This document shows positions 1 through 7,430 of a stretch of 64,000 bases of DNA, one piece after another. A program made the position numbers and the translations under genes. Positions within the stretch are counted from its first letter, which is position 1; every line of letters starts with the position of its first letter. The DNA comes from Gemmatimonadales bacterium UBA4456. Its GTDB lineage: Bacteria; Gemmatimonadota; Gemmatimonadetes; Longimicrobiales; Gaopeijiaceae. The DNA lies in contig DGOW01000047.1 in the NCBI GenBank assembly GCA_002390225.1, positions 29,433 to 93,432 of the forward strand, written 5' to 3'. The notes below the pieces were generated by a model, which was not told the origin of the DNA, did no database searches, and saw nothing but the letters and a program-made list of their open reading frames with translations.

Positions 1-1
1 C

Positions 2-901
2 GGCGCGACGATCCACATGATCCCGATGCTAAACCCCGACGGGGCCGAGCGCTTCCAACGGCGCAACGCGCAGGGCATCGACGTGAACCGGGATGCGCGC
101 CGCCTGCAGACGCCGGAGGGGCAGCTACTCAAGGCAGTCCGCGATGAACTAGACCCCGACTTCGGCTTCAATCTTCACGACCAGAGCGCCGCCGTGCGCG
201 TGGGTCAGAGCGATCGGGGCGTGGCGATCGCACTTCTCGCACCGGCGTTCAACGAGGCACGCGACGTCGATGAAAAACGTCGCCGTGCGATGCAGGTTGC
301 GACCCTGCTCATAGAGGCGGTCAACCCGCTCGTCGGTGACCATATCGCGAAGTACGACGACACCTTCAACCCGCGTGCATTCGGTGACCTCATGGGCGCC
401 TGGGGCGCGAGTACGGTGCTTATTGAGGCCGGTGCCTGGGAGGGTGACCCCCAGAAGCAGCATCTCAGGATGACGAACTTCGTCGGAATCCTGATCGCGC
501 TGGACGCGATCGCGACGGGCCGGTACGCCCAGTATGACCCGGGTGTCTATGAGTCGCTCGAATACAACGGACGTCGCGTCACTGACCTGCTCATCGTCGG
601 TGGAACGATTGTGATTCCCGGTATCCCCCCGCTGGAAGCGGATCTGCTGGTGAACTACGACATGCCCCTGCTTCAGCAGGAGGCGGTGATCGCCGACATC
701 GGGGACATGGGGCGCTCTGAAGCGCAGGACACGCTGGACGTCAGCGGCCTCTATCTCATCCCCACCGGTAAGGCGCTCGGTGAGGACGGCGGGTTGAACA
801 CCGGAGCACCAGCACACTTCATCGTGGCGGAGGATCGCGAGGGGCGGCGTGTCCGCTTCGTGTTCGAGGGACAGATGCCGGACGTCGGACGCGAGGAGTA
901 G
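2..901 (+). CDS. M14-family zinc carboxypeptidase, 5' truncated
   Basis: The frame is open from the left edge, so the N-terminus and the first zinc motif (HxxE) lie outside the window. What remains has M14 hallmarks: an NPDG motif near residue 11, a VNRD motif near residue 29, FNLHDQ (the third zinc-ligand histidine region) near residue 58, and VLIEAGAW (the catalytic glutamate region) near residue 140. The family hydrolyses C-terminal amino acids or peptide amides from peptides, usually in the periplasm or outside the cell. Residues from about 180 on form an extra C-terminal region of unknown function. A strong hairpin follows the stop, so this is probably the last gene of its transcript. 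Family is clear; substrate is not. Confidence 0.85.
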   Translation, partial: GATIHMIPMLNPDGAERFQRRNAQGIDVNRDARRLQTPEGQLLKAVRDELDPDFGFNLHDQSAAVRVGQSDRGVAIALLAPAFNEARDVDEKRRRAMQVATLLIEAVNPLVGDHIAKYDDTFNPRAFGDLMGAWGASTVLIEAGAWEGDPQKQHLRMTNFVGILIALDAIATGRYAQYDPGVYESLEYNGRRVTDLLIVGGTIVIPGIPPLEADLLVNYDMPLLQQEAVIADIGDMGRSEAQDTLDVSGLYLIPTGKALGEDGGLNTGAPAHFIVAEDREGRRVRFVFEGQMPDVGREE

Positions 902-912
902 GGCGGTTCCTC

Positions 913-934
913 CGGAGGCGCACCTGCGCCTCCG
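913..934 (+). terminator. Hairpin after the M14 gene
   Basis: A 10-bp perfect inverted repeat (913-922 with 925-934, core GGAGGCGCA) starts 12 bases after the M14 stop codon. There is no clear T-tract, so an intrinsic terminator is inferred from position and stem strength. The rest of 935-1105 shows nothing recognisable apart from the ribosome binding site of the next gene. Confidence 0.55.
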
Positions 935-1105
935 ATCGTCGCATCGAGACATGTAGGGCTCTCCGCTCGGTACCGATATTTGCTGACGCACCGAATGAAG
1001 AGTTCCACATCGGAGATGACGCGGTCGCGGTCACGCGACAGCCGGCCTGAACAGGTTCTCACTCTTCCTGGGGGCGTTGGGATGTCTCGTGTCCAAGGAG
1101 GCAGT

Positions 1106-1348
1106 ATGAACCACACACCGGCTTCGATTCTCTCCCTGCTCGCCGTAGTCACGGCGCTGCTCACCTTGCCCATGGGCGTCAGCGCTGACACCGACTGCAC
1201 AGACGGATACCTGCTGTGCATCAATTCAGCAGCTGCGAATCACGACGCATGGGGCAAGCAACACTTCGACATCATCGATGACATCGCGTACCTCGAATGC
1301 GGAGCCGAATGGACCGGCTGCGTGCGAAAGAAAGTGCTCGGAATCTGA
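1106..1348 (+). CDS. Small secreted four-cysteine protein
   Basis: An 80-residue protein. The ATG at 1106 is chosen because AAGGAGG lies about 5 bases upstream, an almost perfect Shine-Dalgarno site; an upstream in-frame start at 980 has no such support. Residues 1-27 form a Sec signal peptide with a Leu/Val-rich core ending VSA. The mature part is about 53 residues with four cysteines, which could form two disulfides in the periplasm. It is followed after 53 bases by a predicted lipoprotein gene on the same strand. I do not recognise the family and propose no function. Confidence 0.6.
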   Translation: MNHTPASILSLLAVVTALLTLPMGVSADTDCTDGYLLCINSAAANHDAWGKQHFDIIDDIAYLECGAEWTGCVRKKVLGI

Positions 1349-1401
1349 CCTGAGCCACATGCCCTGACGGACCTTCCGTAACCCCTCGAATCTGACCCGA
1401 C

Positions 1402-2445
1402 ATGCGACATCCCATCGCCCTCTTCTCGGTCCTGACCGTCGCCTGCACAGCCGTTCCCCAGGCATCCTCCGAAGCCCCGACCTTCGACCCAAGCGACACA
1501 ATCGGAACCCTGTCGTGCGAACCACGCTCGCTGGGGTTCGATCCGCCAGCGAGTGTCGAACGCCTCATCGCTGCATCCGATTCATCCATTCTTCTCGTCT
1601 ATCAGGACGCGCGCGAAGTCGTCGTGGCGTCCCCAGATCTGGCCCTGACCCAAAGTCTTCGACTCGAGCGTGAAGGGCCGACCGGGGTCGCCACACTCCA
1701 GGATGCGGCACTCATCGACGACACACTATTCGTGGTGGCGGATGGACCTCGGCGAATGCTCCGCGCGTTCACCCCCAAGGGTGAGCCCAGGTGGGTAGTG
1801 GACCTGCCGGTGATGCCGGATCGCATCATCGCGACAACTCAGGGAGTCGTCGTATTTCCCCTCGTACTAGCCGGCATCCCGGTGGGAGGTGCGTACCTCG
1901 TCCGCGACGGCGCGGTCCATGATCTGGGGGTCGAGACCGTATCCCTGGATGATCCACAGATGAGCATGCTGGCCAACCTGGTCTCGCCCACTGTCGCTCG
2001 AGGCACAAGCCGCGTCGTCGTACCGCGGCAGTTCATCGCACCCGTCGTGGCTGTCATCGACCTCGCAGGTGAAGACACTCCACGCGAGCTCGCGATGCCC
2101 CTCGCCAAGGCGACTGCACCACGTGCCTGGTGGGCTCCGGCGCCGCCGTACTCGGAAGCCGAGATCGAGCGAATCATTGCCCCCGCCATGTCGACCACCG
2201 GAGGGCCGGGACCCGGTGAGATCAGCGTGCTTACGCGGTCCGGGGCTCGTCGCGGCGAGTACCTAGAGAAGGTCATAGTTCGTCTCGATCCATCGCTCGC
2301 AGTGCTCGCCGCGTGGACGGTGCCGTTCAACGCCGTTCATGTCGTCTGGCTCGCATCGGAGCAGGCGTACTACATCGTGACGGCGGAAGAAACGTGGTAC
2401 CGTTGCAGCCTGCCCTTCCCATTGACCCTCACAGACGCTCCGTGA
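1402..2445 (+). CDS. Secreted or lipid-anchored beta-propeller-like protein
   Basis: A 347-residue protein beginning with a hydrophobic leader that ends near a cysteine at about residue 15. The lipobox is imperfect (T-V-A-C), so lipid anchoring is uncertain. The rest is rich in short beta-strand patterns with repeated Asp-Gly turns (for example AFTPKGEPRWVVDL), as in six-bladed propeller lipoproteins such as the one at 61409-62455. No catalytic motif is visible. It overlaps the following small membrane-protein gene in a TGATG junction, which suggests translational coupling. Function unknown. Confidence 0.65.
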   Translation: MRHPIALFSVLTVACTAVPQASSEAPTFDPSDTIGTLSCEPRSLGFDPPASVERLIAASDSSILLVYQDAREVVVASPDLALTQSLRLEREGPTGVATLQDAALIDDTLFVVADGPRRMLRAFTPKGEPRWVVDLPVMPDRIIATTQGVVVFPLVLAGIPVGGAYLVRDGAVHDLGVETVSLDDPQMSMLANLVSPTVARGTSRVVVPRQFIAPVVAVIDLAGEDTPRELAMPLAKATAPRAWWAPAPPYSEAEIERIIAPAMSTTGGPGPGEISVLTRSGARRGEYLEKVIVRLDPSLAVLAAWTVPFNAVHVVWLASEQAYYIVTAEETWYRCSLPFPLTLTDAP

Positions 2446-2705
2446 TGAGAGAAGTCGACGCGCCAGCGGTCTGCCTCAGCCAATGGTTCTGGACGGACTT
2501 TGTCGCAGCCACAATCCTCACCGGAGGCTTGGCCTGGTTCTTCGGCGTGCCCGCCGCTCCCATCTTCGCTGTGCTCGTCGGCATCGTCTCGGCGTGGCAG
2601 GCTCAGCGGCCACGGGTGCACGACGAAGTCGCCTGGGCGCGAGCGATTCTTGCCAGCGCTGAACGGCGGCGCATCGAGGGGACCACCTCGGCGAAGGAAG
2701 GCTGA
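2445..2705 (+). CDS. Small two-helix membrane protein
   Basis: An 86-residue protein starting at the ATG that overlaps the TGA of the upstream gene by one base. Residues about 16-52 are hydrophobic and aromatic-rich, with a Gly-Val-Pro break in the middle, consistent with two membrane helices in a hairpin. The C-terminal third is charged (Arg/Glu). It lacks a recognisable domain. The coupling to the upstream propeller-like protein suggests a shared role at the cytoplasmic membrane, which is inference only. It is convergent with the MBL-fold gene, 10 bases away. Confidence 0.55.
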   Translation: MREVDAPAVCLSQWFWTDFVAATILTGGLAWFFGVPAAPIFAVLVGIVSAWQAQRPRVHDEVAWARAILASAERRRIEGTTSAKEG

Positions 2706-2715
2706 GCGGTCGTTC

Positions 2716-3738
2716 CTACCCACCGATCGGAAATCGGAACACAGTGCCGATCTCGGGTCGCCACCATTCGCCGTCGAAGACCCGCGTCAGGCGACGCTCG
2801 AAGTGACTCAGGTCCGTGAGCATGACGGCTTTAGTCTGTTCATAGATCGGTACGAAGAAATTCTCCCAATGCCCAAGAAGTACTCGATGGGGCCGCAGGT
2901 TCTCCACGAACGCCTCCGGATGCCAGTCGACCTGATCGAACGTCGCAGGGACCAGGATGGCGAGATCGACTGGGTGTTCCGCAATCAGATCGTCGGGGGC
3001 GAAGCCCCACGGAGCAGCTACTACTGCATCCTGATAATAGATGCGGTACTCGACCGCCCCCTGCCCATCGAGGAAGTCGATGAGGAAGGCAATCGTCTCA
3101 CCATCCAGCCACTCACCGGCGCTTCGTGGAGCAGACGTGCGTGGGATGTCGGCCGTGCCCTGATAGAGCGTGAGTCCATCGAAGTGCGGGGCATGCCTGG
3201 ACCGCAGCGGCATCACGCGAATCCGCGGACCGTAGGTGAACCAACGTCCCGCGCGCTGAACTGTCCCTTCATGCCCGTTGGTCACATCCATGCGCTCGGC
3301 GAGTCCAGACCATGTGCCGTAGAGGTTCGCGGTCGTACGGTTGGCCAGCACGCGCGCCTCGGGCGCATGACGCTGTGCCACACGCGGGACATCCATCGCG
3401 TGGTCGTAGTGACCGTGTCCGACCAGGATGACACGAGCATCCGACACGTCGTGCTGCCCCATGTATCGATCGATCAGGATCGTGTCGGGCTCGATCGCCA
3501 TGAGGCCCGTCCGCAGAAACGATGGGTTGGTAAAGAGCGGTCCGGCGACCACCTGCTCCGCACCCGCCGACATGATCCAGCCGCCACTGCCAAGGTAGGT
3601 GAGCTCGAGGGCCGGTCGCCCGTTGCTCACGTCGATCGTGCCTTGCACTCCGGGGCCGAGCTGGGGCGCGCAGGCGGCAGCGACGAGCGCTCCTGCAAGT
3701 ACGAGGGCAGGGCGTAAGCCGGCGCGCAACGTCGGCAT
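2716..3738 (-). CDS. MBL-fold metallohydrolase lipoprotein
   Basis: A 340-residue protein with a lipoprotein signal (lipobox AAAC near residue 23), so probably anchored in the periplasm. The metallo-beta-lactamase signature HxHxDH is present as HGHYDH, preceded by ILVG, and later histidines (SRHAPH, and LGHWENF near the C-terminus) could complete a binuclear metal site. The family includes beta-lactamase-superfamily hydrolases acting on phosphodiesters, lactones or amides; the substrate cannot be read from the sequence. It is the third gene of a minus-strand run after the aminotransferase and asparaginase genes, only 10 bases behind the latter. Confidence 0.8.
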   Translation of the reverse strand: MPTLRAGLRPALVLAGALVAAACAPQLGPGVQGTIDVSNGRPALELTYLGSGGWIMSAGAEQVVAGPLFTNPSFLRTGLMAIEPDTILIDRYMGQHDVSDARVILVGHGHYDHAMDVPRVAQRHAPEARVLANRTTANLYGTWSGLAERMDVTNGHEGTVQRAGRWFTYGPRIRVMPLRSRHAPHFDGLTLYQGTADIPRTSAPRSAGEWLDGETIAFLIDFLDGQGAVEYRIYYQDAVVAAPWGFAPDDLIAEHPVDLAILVPATFDQVDWHPEAFVENLRPHRVLLGHWENFFVPIYEQTKAVMLTDLSHFERRLTRVFDGEWWRPEIGTVFRFPIGG

Positions 3739-3748
3739 ACAGCGCCGC

Positions 3749-4795
3749 CTAGTGGCGGTCGATCAGCCGCTGAAGCTGCGCGACGCTGGTGGGACTTTGC
3801 AGAGCCAGCATGAGCAGGATGCGCGCCTTGTGCGGCGACAGGTCACCTGCATACACGAGTCCCGCCTCGTTGCCGCGAGGGGTACCCATGACGCGTCCTT
3901 CAGGGACCCGCGACGCGAGCAGTACAGGCACACCAGCTTCCACAATCTCCACGTATGCGTCACGAACCGCAGGACTGGCCCGACCCCCACCAAACGCCTG
4001 GACCACGATCGCGCTGGCCCCATTGGCATGCGCAGCGTGAAGGAGACGCGCGTCGTTCCCTGCAAAATCGGCCACAACCGGAACGTTCGGCAGCGCCGTC
4101 GTACCGGGTAGAAGGTGTAGATCCGACGAAACGGTGTGGCGCGTCTCCGGTGAACGACGAAAGACAATCTGATCAGCGTCCACGATCCCGAGCATGCCCC
4201 ATTCGCGGGAGACGAAGGTGTTCAGCCGGTTGTTGTCCATCTTGCGGACGTCCCGAGCCGAGTGGATTTCGTCGTTCAAGACAACGAGGACGCCGCGCTC
4301 GTGTGCCTTGGGCGAGAGGACCACTCGCGCGCCCGAGAGCAGGTTGGCTGGACCGTCCGCCGATACCGCACTGGAGTTCCGCATGGAGCCCACGACGACG
4401 ACGGGACGAGCATCCTCCACCGTGAGGTGCAGGAAGTACGCGGTCTCCTCCAAGGTATCGGTTCCGTGCGTAACGATGAGGCCAGCGAGATCCGGATCGG
4501 TGTCGAAGATCTCGTTGATCCTGCGGGAGAGGCGCACCCAGTGGTCCGGTGTGATTGCCGACGACCCGACCCGGCTGAACTCTTCCACTTCGATCCGGGC
4601 GACCTCAGCCAGCTGCGGCACGGCCTCGACGATCTGCGCACCCGTCAGCTGGCCGCCCGTCGCCTGTCCGGCAATCGTGCCGCCCGTTGCGATTACCAGT
4701 ACGCGCGGGAGCTCCTGAGCGACGAGTGGTATGGCGAGGACCTGGGCTGCAGCCAGCGCAGCACTCCAGGTCAGCGTACTGAACAACGCCCCCAT
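3749..4795 (-). CDS. ansB: Type II (exported) L-asparaginase
   Basis: A 348-residue protein. Residues 1-27 form a Sec signal peptide, indicating a periplasmic enzyme that hydrolyses L-asparagine, often also glutamine, to the acid plus ammonia. The catalytic threonine sits in ATGGTIAG (T40), the second signature THGTDT is at about 109-114, and the lysine of the catalytic triad is in DVRKMDN. Length matches type II enzymes. It lies between a D-amino acid aminotransferase gene 29 bases upstream and an MBL-fold lipoprotein gene, forming an amino-acid catabolic operon. The family is secure; preference for Asn over Gln is not. Confidence 0.9.
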   Translation of the reverse strand: MGALFSTLTWSAALAAAQVLAIPLVAQELPRVLVIATGGTIAGQATGGQLTGAQIVEAVPQLAEVARIEVEEFSRVGSSAITPDHWVRLSRRINEIFDTDPDLAGLIVTHGTDTLEETAYFLHLTVEDARPVVVVGSMRNSSAVSADGPANLLSGARVVLSPKAHERGVLVVLNDEIHSARDVRKMDNNRLNTFVSREWGMLGIVDADQIVFRRSPETRHTVSSDLHLLPGTTALPNVPVVADFAGNDARLLHAAHANGASAIVVQAFGGGRASPAVRDAYVEIVEAGVPVLLASRVPEGRVMGTPRGNEAGLVYAGDLSPHKARILLMLALQSPTSVAQLQRLIDRH

Positions 4796-4824
4796 CCGCG
4801 GCGTGCCCGCACGCCGACACAGGG

Positions 4825-5700
4825 TCAGGAGACCCTCACCTGTTCAGCAGCTTTCGCCTGATCAACCCGAGCCAGGAAGAGATCCGAGAGTGTCCGTGTC
4901 ACCTCACCAACGCCACCGCTTCCGACCGGTCGGCCGTCCACCTCGCTTATGGGGCGAACCTCACCGGTGGTCCCCGTAAAGAAGAGTTCGTCGGCAAATG
5001 CCAGTTCCTCGATCTGGATCGGGCGTTCCTCGACCTTCATACCGGCAGTCCGGGCCTCCTCGAGCACGACCGCGCGCGTGATGCCCGGAAGGATGTGCCC
5101 GGTCACCGGGTGCGTGATCACGGTTCCGCCGAAGACACCCCAGAGGTTCTGATGCGCGCCCTCGATCGCTACACCGTCGCGCACGAGAATCGCGTCGTCC
5201 GCTCCAGCGTCCTTGGCATCCTGAAAGGCCAGCGCATTCGGCAGAAGGCAGACCGTCTTGATGTCGACCCGACTCCAGCGACGGTCGGGGACCGTCTGCG
5301 CGGTGAAGCCCTGATCCCACACGTCATCAGCCGGTCGGCTCCACTCCTTCGCGTAGGCGTAGACGGTCGGCGTGACGTCCCCGTCAGGGAAGTAATGCGT
5401 GCGCGGCGCGGCACCCCGGGTAATCTGTAGATACACCATCGAGCGCTCGGCAGAGTCCAGTCCGTTACTCACGATCAGCTCTCGGTGCATCGCCTCGAGC
5501 TCCGACGTGTCGTAGTCGATCCGAAGCCAGCACAGGCCGCGTAATAGCCGCTGCAAGTGGCCCTTGAACCCGAACGGGACACCCTCATAGAACGGCGTCA
5601 CCTCGTACAGCCCATCACCCAAAAGGAAGCCGCGGTCGTCCGGGGAAATCGTCGCCTCGGACTTCGGCATGTACTCGCCGTTCAAGAAGACGGTGCTCAT
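4825..5700 (-). CDS. dat: D-amino acid aminotransferase (fold-type IV PLP enzyme)
   Basis: A 291-residue cytoplasmic enzyme that exchanges amino groups between D-amino acids and 2-oxo acids. The PLP-binding lysine is K148 in VDIKTVCLLPN, a hallmark of the DAAT branch; GDGLYEV near residue 28 and the TGTTGEVRPI block near the C-terminus are also typical. Length matches the family (about 280-290). It heads the operon with asparaginase and the MBL lipoprotein. Related branched-chain aminotransferases and 4-amino-4-deoxychorismate lyases share the fold, but the lysine context fits DAAT best. Confidence 0.88.
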   Translation of the reverse strand: MSTVFLNGEYMPKSEATISPDDRGFLLGDGLYEVTPFYEGVPFGFKGHLQRLLRGLCWLRIDYDTSELEAMHRELIVSNGLDSAERSMVYLQITRGAAPRTHYFPDGDVTPTVYAYAKEWSRPADDVWDQGFTAQTVPDRRWSRVDIKTVCLLPNALAFQDAKDAGADDAILVRDGVAIEGAHQNLWGVFGGTVITHPVTGHILPGITRAVVLEEARTAGMKVEERPIQIEELAFADELFFTGTTGEVRPISEVDGRPVGSGGVGEVTRTLSDLFLARVDQAKAAEQVRVS

Positions 5701-5849
5701 TGAAACTCAGCTCGGATCGGAGTGATCGAACGGCCTTCAGTGCCGCCCGCGGCGCCCACGCGGCACCTCGCCCGAAAGATGCGTACCCGTCCCGCAAACG
5801 AAAGGGGAAAGCTCGAAGGACTGCACCAACACCGCGTGACGCGAGGGTC

Positions 5850-5905
5850 GGGCGCAAAGCGCCCGTAACGAAGCACCGGGCGGCACGAAGTCTCCGTGCC
5901 GCCCG
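5850..5905 (-). terminator. Two hairpins downstream of pspA
   Basis: The first is an 11-bp perfect stem (5877-5887 with 5895-5905, core GGGCGGCAC) with a 7-base loop, 16 bases beyond the pspA stop. A second short hairpin (GGGCGC-AAA-GCGCCC, 5850-5864) follows. No strong T-run is present. The pair probably ends the ybjN-pspA transcript. The rest of the 220-base gap up to 5700 shows no coding potential and probably holds the promoter of the aminotransferase operon. Confidence 0.55.
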
Positions 5906-5920
5906 ACGCTCACATACGAA

Positions 5921-6799
5921 TCAACCTTCCGCTGACTTCTCGAGCTTGTCGAATTCCGACAGAAGCTGAGCCTCGGGAATCGCATCGACCTCGGCTTCGG
6001 ACAGGACCTTGGCTTCGACCTCATGCACCTCGGCCTCCGAGATACCGTCGGCATCAGCCTCGGAGACATCGTCGTCTCCGGCTTCGAGCTGCTTGGGAGC
6101 CTCGGAGGCTGGAGCCGCGATGAGTCCCATGTCGGTCTTGAGCGCGAGGAGCTGATCCTCGACGTCCGCCCCACCGGGACTGGATTCAAGGCGCAGAAAC
6201 TCGGACTCGAGCGTATCGCCACCCAGTTCAGCGTTGACCTCGGCCTGCGCCACACCGCGACGCTCTTCTTCCTCGATCTTGTCAGCCATCCGGTTAAAGG
6301 CCTCGAAGGCGGACGTCTCGGACAGTCCGGACATCGTCTCGTGAATCCGGCGCTGCGCCTGAGCACGCTTCTGCTTCGCTATGAGGAGATTCCGCTTCCG
6401 CTTGGCCTCTTCGATCTTGTCGTTCAGCTGACGGAGGGAGTCTTTGAGCTTCTCGGTCTCCGTGGCCTGGGCTTCCCAGGTCTGCTGAAGGACCTGGGCA
6501 CGCTCAGCGTGCTCCTGCTGACGAAGCAGCGCCTGCTTGGCGAGGTCGTCACGTCCTTCCTTGACCGCCAGCATGGCGCGGTGCTGCCAGTCCCTCTGCT
6601 GCTTGACCTCCTGCTCGAGCTGAGACTTCAGCTTTCGTTCGTCCGCAATCGCGGCCGCTACTTCGCGCTTCGCCTTCGAGAGCTGATCCCGCATGTCCAG
6701 AATGATCTGGTTTAGCATCTTCTCGGGGTTTTCAGCCCGAGAGATCAGGTCATTGATATTCGACTTGATGACAGTCGACAGCTTGTTGAAGATGCCCAT
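5921..6799 (-). CDS. pspA: PspA/IM30-family envelope-stress protein with acidic tail
   Basis: A 292-residue protein. Residues 1-220 match the PspA/Vipp1 (ESCRT-III-like) pattern: amphipathic start MGIFNKLS, then long heptad-rich helices with the DMRDQLSKAK and RKRNLLIAKQKRA segments. These proteins assemble on the inner face of the cytoplasmic membrane and stabilise it under stress. The C-terminal 50 or so residues are an Asp/Glu-rich tail with a recurring SEAEV motif, not part of the core fold. It follows a YbjN-like gene by 3 bases, so the two are co-translated. No PspBC or PspF is nearby, so regulation differs from enterobacteria. Confidence 0.87.
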   Translation of the reverse strand: MGIFNKLSTVIKSNINDLISRAENPEKMLNQIILDMRDQLSKAKREVAAAIADERKLKSQLEQEVKQQRDWQHRAMLAVKEGRDDLAKQALLRQQEHAERAQVLQQTWEAQATETEKLKDSLRQLNDKIEEAKRKRNLLIAKQKRAQAQRRIHETMSGLSETSAFEAFNRMADKIEEEERRGVAQAEVNAELGGDTLESEFLRLESSPGGADVEDQLLALKTDMGLIAAPASEAPKQLEAGDDDVSEADADGISEAEVHEVEAKVLSEAEVDAIPEAQLLSEFDKLEKSAEG

Positions 6800-6802
6800 T
6801 CT

Positions 6803-7198
6803 CTAACCCTCCGACCCGTGTCCAGCGAGGGAGCGGATCTGTTCGATGTGCGATGCCGCGGCGAGTGTGATCGACTCCATCGACGCCTGCAGCTCGAGGA
6901 AATCGAGCGTTTCGAGTTCGAGCGTGTCGCTCAGAATGAGGTCTCCATCTTCGATGCCGTACGCACCGTGCACGACCTCGGTCGCATTCAGCTCCAGGAG
7001 CGTCCGGTACAGGTCCATGGACTCCTCTGAGGGCATATCCATGACCTTCATACGGATGAGCAGGAGTGCGTCCGCGTGGTGTACGACCACAGGTGCGCCC
7101 CCATCCTCACTCCGCGTCAGAAACATCCCCTCGTCGACCTCTTCATACTCCAGGTCCATCCGGATGAGGAAGCTCTCAAGATCCTCTCGGCCTACCAT
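6803..7198 (-). CDS. YbjN-like (type III chaperone-fold) protein
   Basis: A 131-residue acidic cytosolic protein without signal or membrane segment. The pattern (short helix, strand-rich centre around VVVHHADALLLIRMKVM, then a helix with LLELNATEVVHGAYGIEDG and the LETLDFLELQASM segment) fits the YbjN/CesT-like fold, whose members act as chaperones or small regulators. It is the first gene of a pair with pspA (3-base gap), suggesting that it modulates PspA assembly; this role is inferred from context. The 222-base gap upstream (7199-7420) holds its probable promoter and the 3' structure of uvrA, with nothing else recognised. Confidence 0.65.
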   Translation of the reverse strand: MVGREDLESFLIRMDLEYEEVDEGMFLTRSEDGGAPVVVHHADALLLIRMKVMDMPSEESMDLYRTLLELNATEVVHGAYGIEDGDLILSDTLELETLDFLELQASMESITLAAASHIEQIRSLAGHGSEG

Positions 7199-7386
7199 GA
7201 CGGTCTCCGTATCTGTAAGGCTGCGTCGCAGCGGAATTCCAGCTCCATTTGATCCCTACGCGCCCGCAAGAACGCCAGTTTCCCAGCGCGTCCGTAAGGT
7301 AAACGCCCTAACGCACCGAGCAACGTTCATGCCTCCCCTTCCTGCCGTTCCGACAGGAGGCAACGTATCGGGCGACGAGTCCTGAA

Positions 7387-7430
7387 GCTCGGACGGGATC
7401 GCAGCCCCTGGGTGCCCAGGCTATCCGAGC
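7387..7430 (-). terminator. Stem-loop spanning the uvrA stop codon
   Basis: Nested inverted repeats surround the uvrA stop: an outer 7-bp pair GCTCGGA (7387-7393) with TCCGAGC (7424-7430), and an inner CCTGG/CCAGG hairpin (7407-7420). The stop codon lies inside the structure. It may terminate transcription or stabilise the 3' end. No T-tract is visible, so the call is tentative. Confidence 0.35.

Noticed and set aside
2500..3717. 405-codon open frame on the plus strand opposite the MBL-fold lipoprotein gene
   Set aside because: Its translation has no family pattern, while the minus strand encodes a complete lipoprotein with an intact HxHxDH motif. It is a GC-driven shadow frame.
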